Origin: an uncultured Ignavibacteriota bacterium
GTDB lineage: Bacteria; Bacteroidota; Ignavibacteria; UBA10030; UBA8401
Length of the DNA: 64,000 bases
Reading direction: 5' to 3'
NCBI GenBank assembly: GCA_903884005.1
Contig: CAISDA010000033.1
Span: 186,001-250,000 of the forward strand
Shown: one piece after another, positions 1 through 7,822 of the stretch
How positions within the stretch are numbered: the stretch's first letter is position 1
How the letters are laid out: each line of letters starts with the position of its first letter
Notes under the pieces: model-generated
Told to the model about the DNA's origin: nothing
The model's input: the letters and a program-made list of their open reading frames with translations, nothing else
Databases searched by the model: none
Position numbers and translations under genes: made by a program

Positions 1-326
1 ATCACGCCGCCGCAATACGCATACAGTCGTCTGGTGGAGTCGACACGGTCCGCACCAAGCTGCACGCCTCCGCCATAGGAATTATGCTGCCCCGTGTATT
101 GCTTCGCATCCACGATGACGGCGGAATTCGCAGGCCACTCGAACGACGGAATCCCGAGTTCGGTATTGGCATTCGACGTCGCATATTTGCGGCCCAGCTC
201 GCCGGTGTTATACACGGTCTGATTCAACATTCCGCGTTTGTGTATGAGATAATCTTTTTCCATCTGCGCAGCGGCGACGTTTCCGAGCAGACAGAGAAGA
301 CATGCGAGCGCTTTGAATTTGCCCAT
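1..326 (-). CDS. Secreted protein of unknown function (3' part outside window)
   Basis: The frame is open from an ATG at 326 to the window edge, so only the first 108 codons are seen. The product starts with a Sec signal peptide (MGKFKALACLLCLLGNVAAA) and continues with a polar segment containing HKRGMLNQTVYNTGELGRK. A good ribosome-binding site (AGGAGC) sits 6 bases before the ATG. The gene begins 21 bases after the stop of the TonB-dependent receptor and is almost certainly cotranscribed with it, so a cell-envelope or surface role is likely. I do not recognise a catalytic domain in the visible part. Confidence 0.75.
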   Translation of the reverse strand, partial: MGKFKALACLLCLLGNVAAAQMEKDYLIHKRGMLNQTVYNTGELGRKYATSNANTELGIPSFEWPANSAVIVDAKQYTGQHNSYGGGVQLGADRVDSTRRLYAYCGGV

Positions 327-346
327 GTGTTGCTCCTGAAAAAAAA

Positions 347-3181
347 TCAAAAGTTAATGATCATGCCAATATTCACCGAGCGCGGCGAGTTGGAGTATAT
401 TCTAAATTCCTGATTGATCTTGAATCCCGGACGAAGGTCGTCTTCATAATACGTGATGTCTTCGCCCTTCTCATACATGAGTGTCCATTTCGTAAGATTC
501 GATGTATTGGTCGGATCGGGATTGAACACGGCAGTGTAATCGTAGATCTTGTTGTCGAACAGGTTGGTGACCTCGAAGTAGAACGACGCTGTCGTGCCAA
601 GGAAATCGGAAAATTGTTTCGTCAGCTTCATATTGGTGTTGTATTCGGCCGGCGTTCTCTTTGTCATGAGCAACCCGGGATTGAGGCGGGATGTAAACGG
701 ACGGCCGCTGCGCGTAAACGACGTGAAGGCGCATGTGATTTGCTCCAACGGATAGGCTCCGAACATCTGCGGTCCCCATTGCTGAGGCGTATTAAATCCC
801 ACATTGGCCACAAGGTTATGCGTGCGGTCAAAATCCATCAGTATATCTTGCGGAGTCGGATCGTGGGACGGGCCGCTTTCATAGATCGTCGGAATCTGGT
901 TGCCGTCCGACGAACTGTTTTTTCCGGTCGCTACGCCGTATGTGTAATTCAACGTGCCGGTAAGCATGCCGCCGCGCTTTGCAATGCCGACCCGGAAGCC
1001 GCGGATGTCCGCGTAATCGCGGTTAACATACGTTGTATAGTTGCCCGATTTGGCGCTGTAGATGGCCTGCTGGAGCAGGTCCTTGACGTCTTTGTAATAA
1101 CCGCTGATGTCCAGTGTGAACCCCTCGCCCAGAGCCTGCGTGACGCCGATATCATAGCTGTTTGTCACTTCCGGGTTCAGGCGCGGGTTGCCAAGCGTTC
1201 CGGAGACCGTCTTTGCTCCGCCGTAGTTATAGAGTTCTTTTCTATTGATCGACTGCGAAACAATGCGGCTGAACGGAGGACGCTGTAAAAATGTTCCGTA
1301 GTTCACATGGAACACGGTATTGATCGAGACCGGGAATGAGAATCCGGCACGGGGCTGGAGTCGTGCAATGACCGGGGTCTTCGATTTGGGCGCATAGCGC
1401 TCGTCGATCTTTTGAAGGCCGGTGCTGTCTGTGTATCGATACGGCGCAAAGATATCGGTATAGTATTCCGTATTCGCGCTGTACACGTCGAAACGAAGTC
1501 CGATGTTGGCAATCATTCCTTCGAATTCCATCTTGTCCTGCACAAAGAGAGCGGCTTCATACGGCTTTGCGGAGTATGCAGAGACGCTGCCGCCGCTGCG
1601 CGAAGCGACCGAGCTGAGATCGCTCACATCGATGTTGTACATGTTTCCCTGCACGCCGGCCAGCAGCATATGAGACTTCGTCACCTGGCTTGTGAGAGAA
1701 GCGTCGAGACTGTACGTTTGCGTCTTGTCGGTATTAAAGTCCTGATCGAGCACGCCATAGGTAAACCCATCCGGCAGATTCGACCAGCTTGCCCAGACCA
1801 GCGGAGACGAGACTCCGTCCATCTGATTCGGATCGGTGACCGGTGAACCGTCGAGCGCCGTCGTCTGGAGCGTGTTCACTTTGATTTCATAAAATGTGCT
1901 CGTGCTCAGCGCCTGCGTCCAGCGAAGGCCGAGCTGAAGATTCTCGTCCAACGTACGCTTCACATCGAACACCCGATCCCACGTCCACGCATACCATCCG
2001 GTCGTTGTCTTGCCGCTGAGCGTATGGCCGTCCGCTCTGGAGTACGCTCCGCTGAACCGGAGATTCTTCCCGCTGCCGAAATCATAGACGATGTTACCCA
2101 TCACCTGCCGAGTGAGGTTCGGTTCCGGCGTCGGGAGGATAGGCCAGCTGTTCTCCGTGTGTATGGCAACGAACATGCGGGCATTGCTCGAGAGAGGGCC
2201 TCCGAAGTTCGCATCGAGGGAGTAATCGACCAGGTTATCGTAGCGCTTGCCGATGTCGCGGTGCGCCTGCTTATCCCACAGCGTGTAGAGCATTGTGGTA
2301 AGCGTGGCGGTGTCTTTTCCATACCGGTTCGTATATCCGGATCCGATCCCGGCCCAATATCCTGACGGATTATTGGGATCCGGTGATATCCATTTTCCGG
2401 GAGCATCCAGGACCGACAAATACGGATTGGCGGCGACATCCCACATACTGGGACCGTAATGCTTCAGTCCGGGCGCCCGCATGCGCGCTTCGGCCCGGGC
2501 AGTCCATTTATCCGCTCGGCCTTCCTTCATCGTGATGTTCACAATCCCGGACTGGGCATTGCCGTACTGTGCGCCAAAGCCGCTGGTGATCACTTCCACT
2601 TCTTCCACTGCGCTCATAATGGGATTGAATGCGCTTCCGCTGCTCAGCGGATTCATGATCCCCATGCCCTGAAGATTATAGAGCTCCTCATTGTCGCGCC
2701 CGCCCCTAAAATGTCCGTCGCTGATATCCGCCGACAGGGACAACACGCTGGAGATATTCTGAATACCGGGAACATTCACCACATCCTCGCCGCGGCGAAT
2801 TTCACTGGTCGATGTTTTTTCGCGCTCCACGTCAGGGCGTATTGCCGTCACGACCACTTCCTGGGCCTGAACCGTCGTCTCTTCCATCTGAAAATCGACT
2901 TCCGTCGTTCGGTTCACGTTGACAATGATCTTCTGCTGAAGAACGCCGCGGTACCCGACAATGGAAGCCGCAACGTTATACATGCCGGGAGGAACGTTCA
3001 GGATGAAATAATTTCCATCAACATCGGCCGCCGTTCCGAGCGAAGTCCCCCTCACTATTATATTGGCGAACGGCAGGGGTTCATGATTTTTTGCATCGAC
3101 AACGCGCCCGGAAATTTTACCGGCGTTTTGCGAGAATGCGGAAACGGATAGAAGAAAACACAAAGTAATTATTTTTTTCAT
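347..3181 (-). CDS. TonB-dependent outer-membrane receptor with CarboxypepD_reg-like domain
   Basis: The 944-residue product has a signal peptide (MKKIITLCFLLSVSAFSQ), a carboxypeptidase-regulatory-like beta-sandwich at about residues 22-105 (GRVVDAKNHEPLPFANI, then GNYFILNVPPGMYNV), a plug domain at about 115-230 and a long beta-barrel ending in ...GMIINF with the C-terminal Phe used by BAM. Proteins of this class import large substrates across the outer membrane with energy from TonB. No substrate can be assigned and no SusD partner is adjacent. I chose the ATG at 3181 because GGGAAG lies 4-5 bases upstream; an in-frame ATG at 3193 would add four residues and has no such site. The secreted protein at 1-326 follows in the same operon. 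Confidence 0.9.
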   Translation of the reverse strand: MKKIITLCFLLSVSAFSQNAGKISGRVVDAKNHEPLPFANIIVRGTSLGTAADVDGNYFILNVPPGMYNVAASIVGYRGVLQQKIIVNVNRTTEVDFQMEETTVQAQEVVVTAIRPDVEREKTSTSEIRRGEDVVNVPGIQNISSVLSLSADISDGHFRGGRDNEELYNLQGMGIMNPLSSGSAFNPIMSAVEEVEVITSGFGAQYGNAQSGIVNITMKEGRADKWTARAEARMRAPGLKHYGPSMWDVAANPYLSVLDAPGKWISPDPNNPSGYWAGIGSGYTNRYGKDTATLTTMLYTLWDKQAHRDIGKRYDNLVDYSLDANFGGPLSSNARMFVAIHTENSWPILPTPEPNLTRQVMGNIVYDFGSGKNLRFSGAYSRADGHTLSGKTTTGWYAWTWDRVFDVKRTLDENLQLGLRWTQALSTSTFYEIKVNTLQTTALDGSPVTDPNQMDGVSSPLVWASWSNLPDGFTYGVLDQDFNTDKTQTYSLDASLTSQVTKSHMLLAGVQGNMYNIDVSDLSSVASRSGGSVSAYSAKPYEAALFVQDKMEFEGMIANIGLRFDVYSANTEYYTDIFAPYRYTDSTGLQKIDERYAPKSKTPVIARLQPRAGFSFPVSINTVFHVNYGTFLQRPPFSRIVSQSINRKELYNYGGAKTVSGTLGNPRLNPEVTNSYDIGVTQALGEGFTLDISGYYKDVKDLLQQAIYSAKSGNYTTYVNRDYADIRGFRVGIAKRGGMLTGTLNYTYGVATGKNSSSDGNQIPTIYESGPSHDPTPQDILMDFDRTHNLVANVGFNTPQQWGPQMFGAYPLEQITCAFTSFTRSGRPFTSRLNPGLLMTKRTPAEYNTNMKLTKQFSDFLGTTASFYFEVTNLFDNKIYDYTAVFNPDPTNTSNLTKWTLMYEKGEDITYYEDDLRPGFKINQEFRIYSNSPRSVNIGMIINF

Positions 3182-3673
3182 ATGTCTTCCCATTGGTGCA
3201 CGAACGATAAGTGTGCGTTACATCGATGCCGATAGTGGTGAAAGAACGTACAACCAGCTGAACGTGTGGAACATTTTTTTTTAACGCGGCCACTCTCTCA
3301 ACTATCGTTTTTTTCTTTTGATGGCTCTCGAAAATAACTGATAAATATCGCACATCTGCACATCAAAGTATAGTAAAAAGCAGTAGAATCTAGGCAATTA
3401 ACGGTGCATTGCTGTAAATCGGTGCATTTTTCACCGGTTTCGATGTTTTTTAAGAGAAATTATTTTCCCATCTGGTAACCGGACATGATGGATAATCACG
3501 TAAATCTTTGTGCTTCCCGGAAAAAAAATTTACGCAGCCGAACAGCCGGCAGGCAGTCTGGAGAACATTTACGGTGTTGTTGCGAAAGGGGGGGGGCCAG
3601 ACTGCAGCGTCATTATCACGCTGCGCAGGTTCTGGGAAAACGGCGTCATTCGCGCGTGAGCGTACCTGCGGTG
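3182..3673. other. Intergenic region before the TonB receptor
   Basis: This 492-base stretch lies between the receptor start and the end of the coiled-coil/receiver gene and must hold the receptor promoter. It contains a direct repeat of CGGTGCATT at 3402-3410 and 3420-3428 and an eight-base G run near 3586-3593. Open frames on the plus strand here continue antisense into 3674-5203 and look spurious. No convincing terminator or RNA structure was seen. Confidence 0.5.
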
Positions 3674-5203
3674 TTACTCCTTTTCGAGTATCTCCCTCAC
3701 TGTTTTAATGAGCGTTTCCTTCGAAAACGGTTTGGAGAGGTACCGATTGACGCCAAGGTCTTCTGCAATTTTCTTCATATATTCGTCGGAACATCCGCTC
3801 ATAAAAATGAACGGGACCTTTTTCAGTTCCTCTCCATAATCTCCCCTCTGGATCATGTCGTAGAAAGCGAACCCGCTGATTTCCGGCATCATGACATCGG
3901 AGAGTATCACCGCCGGCATCTCTTCCATGATCTTCGATACGCCCTCTTTTACAGATCTTGCAGTTCGAATGTTGGTATAGGTTGCTTTCAGCACGTGATT
4001 GACAAACATGAGAACATCGTTGCTGTCATCGATGGCGAGAATAGACGCACTCTCTTCAGGCATGCCGAGCAGGCGTTTCACCTGTTTTGTGAGCCGTTCA
4101 TGTTCTTCCTGCGATATTCCATACAGTTCACAGAGATGGGCCAGGTGGTCTTTTTCCTGGTTGGTGAGCGAGCCCTTCTGCCAGCTTGCGCGGAGTGTAT
4201 CGATGTACGAATTGACTTGAAGCGAGCGACGCATTTCATTGTGTTCGGCTTCGCTGATGTCCAGAATTCCACGCAATGAAAGGAGGATCGCATCAAGACG
4301 GTCAGGTGCCATCGATACATCCATGATGATGAAAATCGTTTTGTACACATCGAGCAGGCGCTCTTTCATTTTTACCTGTTCGTGTTCGGTCCAATTGATC
4401 TTTTCCAGTTCAAAGTGCCGGCGCAGTTCCTCCTGCACATTCGCGTTTTCGATACGTACTTTTTCGAGCACCTCCTCGTGAAGCGCTACGCGTGCGGTTT
4501 CCAGTTTACCCTGCACGTCGCGCTCCATCTGTTCTTTGGATCGAAGGAGCTTCTCGGCATAATCGGCTTCCATTTGTGCCTGTTGTGCCAGGCTGGAAAC
4601 GCCGGCTCCGTCCGCCGTCGCATCATGCAGGCCGGCAGTGGCCGATATCGCCCCAAGACGTTCCGCCAATTCCTTCTCTAAACGGGTCCGTTCCTTTTCA
4701 ATGGCCGACTGCACTTCCTCTTTCATGGAGAGTTCCCACCGGGCCATGCGGCCGCGGTTTTCGTCATTCAGCGCGGCATATTCCTTCTTGCCCTCTTCCT
4801 TTTGCTCGTCGAGTGAAACCTTGCGCGCACGCAATTCAAGTTCCCGGTCCTCCTGCTCTTTCGCCTTGCGTTTTGCAGTTTCTTCTTCCCACTGGCGAAG
4901 ATAATCATTTAGCCTGCGTGTTATTTCAACCTGTGCTTTTTTGTCGATCTCTTCTTTCAACTCCAAATGCTGCTGCTCATATTTTATCTGCGACTCTTTC
5001 TCCCCCCGCTCCACGATCATCGCCAGGATACGCTCTTCAAACGCGCGGGCATACGCGTTTTTAATATCATACGCATACACTCTGCGGATTTTTTCGAGTG
5101 CATCGTCAAGGTTCCCTTTTTTTATTGCGTCCTCCACATTGTAGAGGATGGCATTCACTTTTTCCTCGCGGTCTTTGTCTTCCTGTCTTTTGGTCTCTGG
5201 CAT
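3674..5203 (-). CDS. Coiled-coil protein with C-terminal receiver domain
   Basis: The product has about 509 residues. Residues 1-60 are helical and TPR-like. Residues 70-280 are a highly charged coiled coil rich in Glu, Lys and Arg. Residues 290-380 form a helical segment in which two similar motifs recur (LDISEAEHNEMRR and YGISQEEHERLTK). Residues 388-509 are a canonical receiver domain: acidic pair in AIDDSND, phosphoacceptor Asp in SDVMMPE, Thr/Ser position in FMSG and Lys in LSKPFS. There is no DNA-binding or enzymatic output, so phosphorylation probably controls assembly of the coiled coil or binding to a partner. The ATG at 5203 is preferred over a GTG at 5218 because GGGAG lies 6 bases before it. 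No signal peptide or membrane segment is seen. Confidence 0.8.
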   Translation of the reverse strand: MPETKRQEDKDREEKVNAILYNVEDAIKKGNLDDALEKIRRVYAYDIKNAYARAFEERILAMIVERGEKESQIKYEQQHLELKEEIDKKAQVEITRRLNDYLRQWEEETAKRKAKEQEDRELELRARKVSLDEQKEEGKKEYAALNDENRGRMARWELSMKEEVQSAIEKERTRLEKELAERLGAISATAGLHDATADGAGVSSLAQQAQMEADYAEKLLRSKEQMERDVQGKLETARVALHEEVLEKVRIENANVQEELRRHFELEKINWTEHEQVKMKERLLDVYKTIFIIMDVSMAPDRLDAILLSLRGILDISEAEHNEMRRSLQVNSYIDTLRASWQKGSLTNQEKDHLAHLCELYGISQEEHERLTKQVKRLLGMPEESASILAIDDSNDVLMFVNHVLKATYTNIRTARSVKEGVSKIMEEMPAVILSDVMMPEISGFAFYDMIQRGDYGEELKKVPFIFMSGCSDEYMKKIAEDLGVNRYLSKPFSKETLIKTVREILEKE

Positions 5204-5281
5204 TGCATTCTCCCTCACGATATCTCTGTTGTAAAATGATTGTTCTCTCAGCCGTTTGTCTGTGCGGCGCCGAACATGCTC

Positions 5282-6484
5282 TTATTTATGTTTGAACAGC
5301 TTCGGAGCGAATTCGGCAAGATATTCGCGCCAATTATTCCACGTGTGTGCGCCGGAGGTTTCTTTATAGACGACGTCGAAACCGTGCTTCTTAAAGAGCT
5401 CAACGGTGCGCTGCGTTGTTTTCAGGAGAAAATCGTCTTTTCCTGTTGCGAACCAGAACAGATCGAGTCCTTTTTTTACATCCTTGTCGTCGAGCATCGC
5501 AATGTTTCGCTCCTCCCACGTAGGGCCATTCGGCGCGCCGGTTCCGGAGATTCCCCTGGAGAGTTCGAAAATGCCCGAGCTGAACACGCCGACGTAGGCG
5601 TATTCGGATAGATGCGGAATTGCGATATTCAAGGACTGGGCTCCGCCCATCGACAGACCGGCAATGGCTCTGTCTTTCCTGCCCGTCAAGACACGATACT
5701 GTTTTTCGACATACGGCCTGACATTGGTGACAAAATCTTCTATGAATTCTTCACGTCCGGTTTTCGAAACTCGCTGCATCGGCATGCCGAACCCAAAGGG
5801 GCCCGTGTGGCCTGCCGGCATCACGACCAACATTGGCACTGCTTTATGTTCCGCGATCAGATTGTCGAGAATGAGCCCGGCGCGCCCCACTGTTGTCCAT
5901 GCATCATCACAGTCGTATGCTCCATGAAGAAGATAGAGGACCGGATAGGAGTCGCCGCCCGATGCATAGCCCGGAGGCGTGTACACGTGCATCCGGCGGA
6001 ATCGCCCGAGCGGTTCGGAATAATATGTCACTTCCGATACAGCGCCGTGAGGAACATGTTTCATTTCCATGAACTCCGCCCCCGGCACATACATGAGACT
6101 CCATGTGTTGTCGTTCGACTCGCTCATTGCAGAATTCCGGGGGTCCAACACCGTGACACCGTCGATGATGAACGTGTAACGGTATGCACCGGGAACAAGA
6201 GGCCCGATCGTTGCTTCCCACACGCCCGTCGCTTGTTTTACCATGGCAGAGGAACGCAGGACTTCCGGAATATCACTGCCGCCGATCCTGACATCGGCGG
6301 CCTTCGGAGCATAGACACGGAGGATCGCCCGATTGTCGGGCAGCACGGACACGGAAACGAGTGTGTCGTTCGGTGTCGGTGTGTATTGGGCGGGAGCCTG
6401 TGCAGTGATCATGATGAGAAGTAAGAGTGTGAAGATCCAGTTATTCAGCAATAGTGATGTGCGGCGTCCAGTATGCTTCATCAT
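5282..6484 (-). CDS. Secreted carbohydrate esterase (CE1/enterochelin-esterase-like)
   Basis: The 400-residue protein has an N-terminal signal peptide (hydrophobic residues 12-33). Next comes an E-set/CBM48-like beta-sandwich at about 38-115 (RVYAPKAADVRIGG, GAYRYTFIIDG), then an alpha/beta-hydrolase fold at about 150-398. The nucleophile elbow is GLSMGG (Ser278), a likely catalytic acid is Asp350 or Asp351 in GKDDF, and the His is His380 in SGAHTW. This architecture is typical of feruloyl and acetyl-xylan esterases and of Fes-like esterases in polysaccharide utilisation. The substrate is unknown; plant-type ester cleavage in the periplasm or outside the cell is the best guess. AAGGAA precedes the start. 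The gene stands alone. Confidence 0.88.
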   Translation of the reverse strand: MMKHTGRRTSLLLNNWIFTLLLLIMITAQAPAQYTPTPNDTLVSVSVLPDNRAILRVYAPKAADVRIGGSDIPEVLRSSAMVKQATGVWEATIGPLVPGAYRYTFIIDGVTVLDPRNSAMSESNDNTWSLMYVPGAEFMEMKHVPHGAVSEVTYYSEPLGRFRRMHVYTPPGYASGGDSYPVLYLLHGAYDCDDAWTTVGRAGLILDNLIAEHKAVPMLVVMPAGHTGPFGFGMPMQRVSKTGREEFIEDFVTNVRPYVEKQYRVLTGRKDRAIAGLSMGGAQSLNIAIPHLSEYAYVGVFSSGIFELSRGISGTGAPNGPTWEERNIAMLDDKDVKKGLDLFWFATGKDDFLLKTTQRTVELFKKHGFDVVYKETSGAHTWNNWREYLAEFAPKLFKHK

Positions 6485-6698
6485 AATGAATTTCCTTCAG
6501 TCGATAGTAATTCGCAGGCGTAAGGGCGCCGGGAGGCGACCGTGGGATCGATGATATTCAAGCGCCTCACATTTTAAATATAGCAAAAAAATTTCAGGCA
6601 TCGAATATTTTTTTTATAATATTTCCGCTCACAGACGCCTGCATAATGATGACGAGCAGCCATTGATGCATGCCGGCCCTCCGCTTCCGATTGGCGGA

Positions 6699-7634
6699 TT
6701 ATGATGCCCTGTATCCATATCCGGCCGGATCCTGTTGAAAGATCGCGCACAGATATTCGTAGAGTTCAGGATGATGATAGGAACATTTTTCCGGATTGTT
6801 GAAAAAATATTCGCACGTCACGGCAAAAAATTCGGCGTGGTCGGTCAAAGCGTATTCATCGATATCAGACCTCCCCCGCTCGATGCTCTCCATTTCCTCG
6901 TCCATCAGCCCGAGCCATGCTTCGATCGACGCCTGGTTCATGAGAATCGCCGGAACTCCGTCTGTGGAGCCATCCGCTTTATCGAGCAAATGGGCAAATT
7001 CGTGTATTGCAACGTTGCGGCTGGTCCGTGTGCCGCTAAAACCGGCAAGAAGGTCGCGCCGTGAAAGGAGCAGCGAGTAATTCATGTAACCGGTGCCCAC
7101 CATGCCGGAGTTGTGTGCGTCGTCCCTGTCCGTGGAGTCCGTTTCGAAGCGTTCATTGAATGCCTCGGGATAGATCAGCACATTGCGAAGATTAGGATAG
7201 TCGAAGGTGGGAAACGCAAACGTCGGAATGATTGCCCCGGCGGCAACTATCAATTTTATCTCGTCATCGACCTCGGTCTCGACGCCTTCGATGCGGATCT
7301 CCTCCAGGAAAAACAACACGCGCACGCCGAAGAGGCGTTTGTCGTCGTCGCTCAGGCGGTTGTAATATGTTGAGTGATCGATGAGAATGAGATGCCACTG
7401 AGGGGGGAATTCTGCAGCCAAGAGGCGCAGCCTGGCGTGAAATCTTTCGGTCTTCCGGCGATAGACAAGCAGCGCCGCCATGAGAATGGAAAAGCTCCCC
7501 GCGAGTAATGCGAGGTACGCCTCTTTCGCTGCAGTCGCTGCTATGAAGACAACAAGAAGTATCCCTGCAACGATAACAATCTGTCTTCGCTGCCGGACGA
7601 CCGCATCACGATAATACGCATGGAGATCGACCAC
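6699..7634 (-). CDS. mtfA: MtfA-like zinc peptidase (M90) with N-terminal membrane anchor
   Basis: The 311-residue product carries the gluzincin motif HEFAH (His211, Glu212, His215) inside AIHEFAHLLDKADG, typical of the M90/MtfA family; E. coli MtfA acts on, or is sequestered by, the glucose-system regulator Mlc. Residues 16-56 are two hydrophobic stretches that would anchor the protein in the membrane, which cytosolic MtfA lacks. I chose the GTG at 7634 because GAAGGG lies 8 bases upstream and because the longer frame up to 7808 is antisense to a thioredoxin-like remnant and has no domain signal. The start is therefore uncertain. No glucose phosphotransferase genes are nearby. Confidence 0.85.
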   Translation of the reverse strand: MVDLHAYYRDAVVRQRRQIVIVAGILLVVFIAATAAKEAYLALLAGSFSILMAALLVYRRKTERFHARLRLLAAEFPPQWHLILIDHSTYYNRLSDDDKRLFGVRVLFFLEEIRIEGVETEVDDEIKLIVAAGAIIPTFAFPTFDYPNLRNVLIYPEAFNERFETDSTDRDDAHNSGMVGTGYMNYSLLLSRRDLLAGFSGTRTSRNVAIHEFAHLLDKADGSTDGVPAILMNQASIEAWLGLMDEEMESIERGRSDIDEYALTDHAEFFAVTCEYFFNNPEKCSYHHPELYEYLCAIFQQDPAGYGYRAS

Positions 7635-7781
7635 GGCACAGGCCCTTCGTTTGTTCGTACGCTGCAGGTAATGACGGTGCCCACGACAGTGCTGCTTGAC
7701 CACCGGGGGAAGGCCGCCGCATGGAATCCGGGATTGACGCCGTGGCGCACAATCGTGGAACAGTTTCAGACCATTGGCTGA
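7590..7781 (+). pseudogene. Thioredoxin-fold C-terminal remnant
   Basis: A plus-strand frame, open from 7509 and ending at TGA 7779-7781, encodes the back half of a thioredoxin fold: a beta strand (RITIIRMEID), a helix (GPSFVRTLQV), the cis-proline loop MTVPTTVLLD, a Gly-containing turn (HRGKAAAWNPG) and a final helix (WRTIVEQFQTIG). The front half with the CxxC active site is missing, because the frame upstream runs antisense into the mtfA coding sequence and has no recognisable domain. This looks like the tail of a gene cut off by a rearrangement that brought mtfA next to the kinase genes. A chance frame cannot be excluded without a database search. Confidence 0.5.
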
Positions 7782-7822
7782 GGCGGTCACCGAGTGTTTG
7801 ATGGCCATTGACAGTATGGCGC

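Noticed and set aside
3485-4279. Plus-strand open frame of 264 codons
   Set aside because: It runs antisense through the receiver domain at 3674-5203, has no domain signal and begins in a G-run region.
5612-6424. Plus-strand open frame of 270 codons
   Set aside because: Antisense to the esterase, whose catalytic triad and signal peptide are clear; composition is the Arg/His/Cys-rich pattern of a shadow frame.
6699-7808. Longer mtfA start at 7808
   Set aside because: The extra 58 residues lack any domain and lie antisense to the thioredoxin-like fragment; the GTG at 7634 has a good ribosome site.
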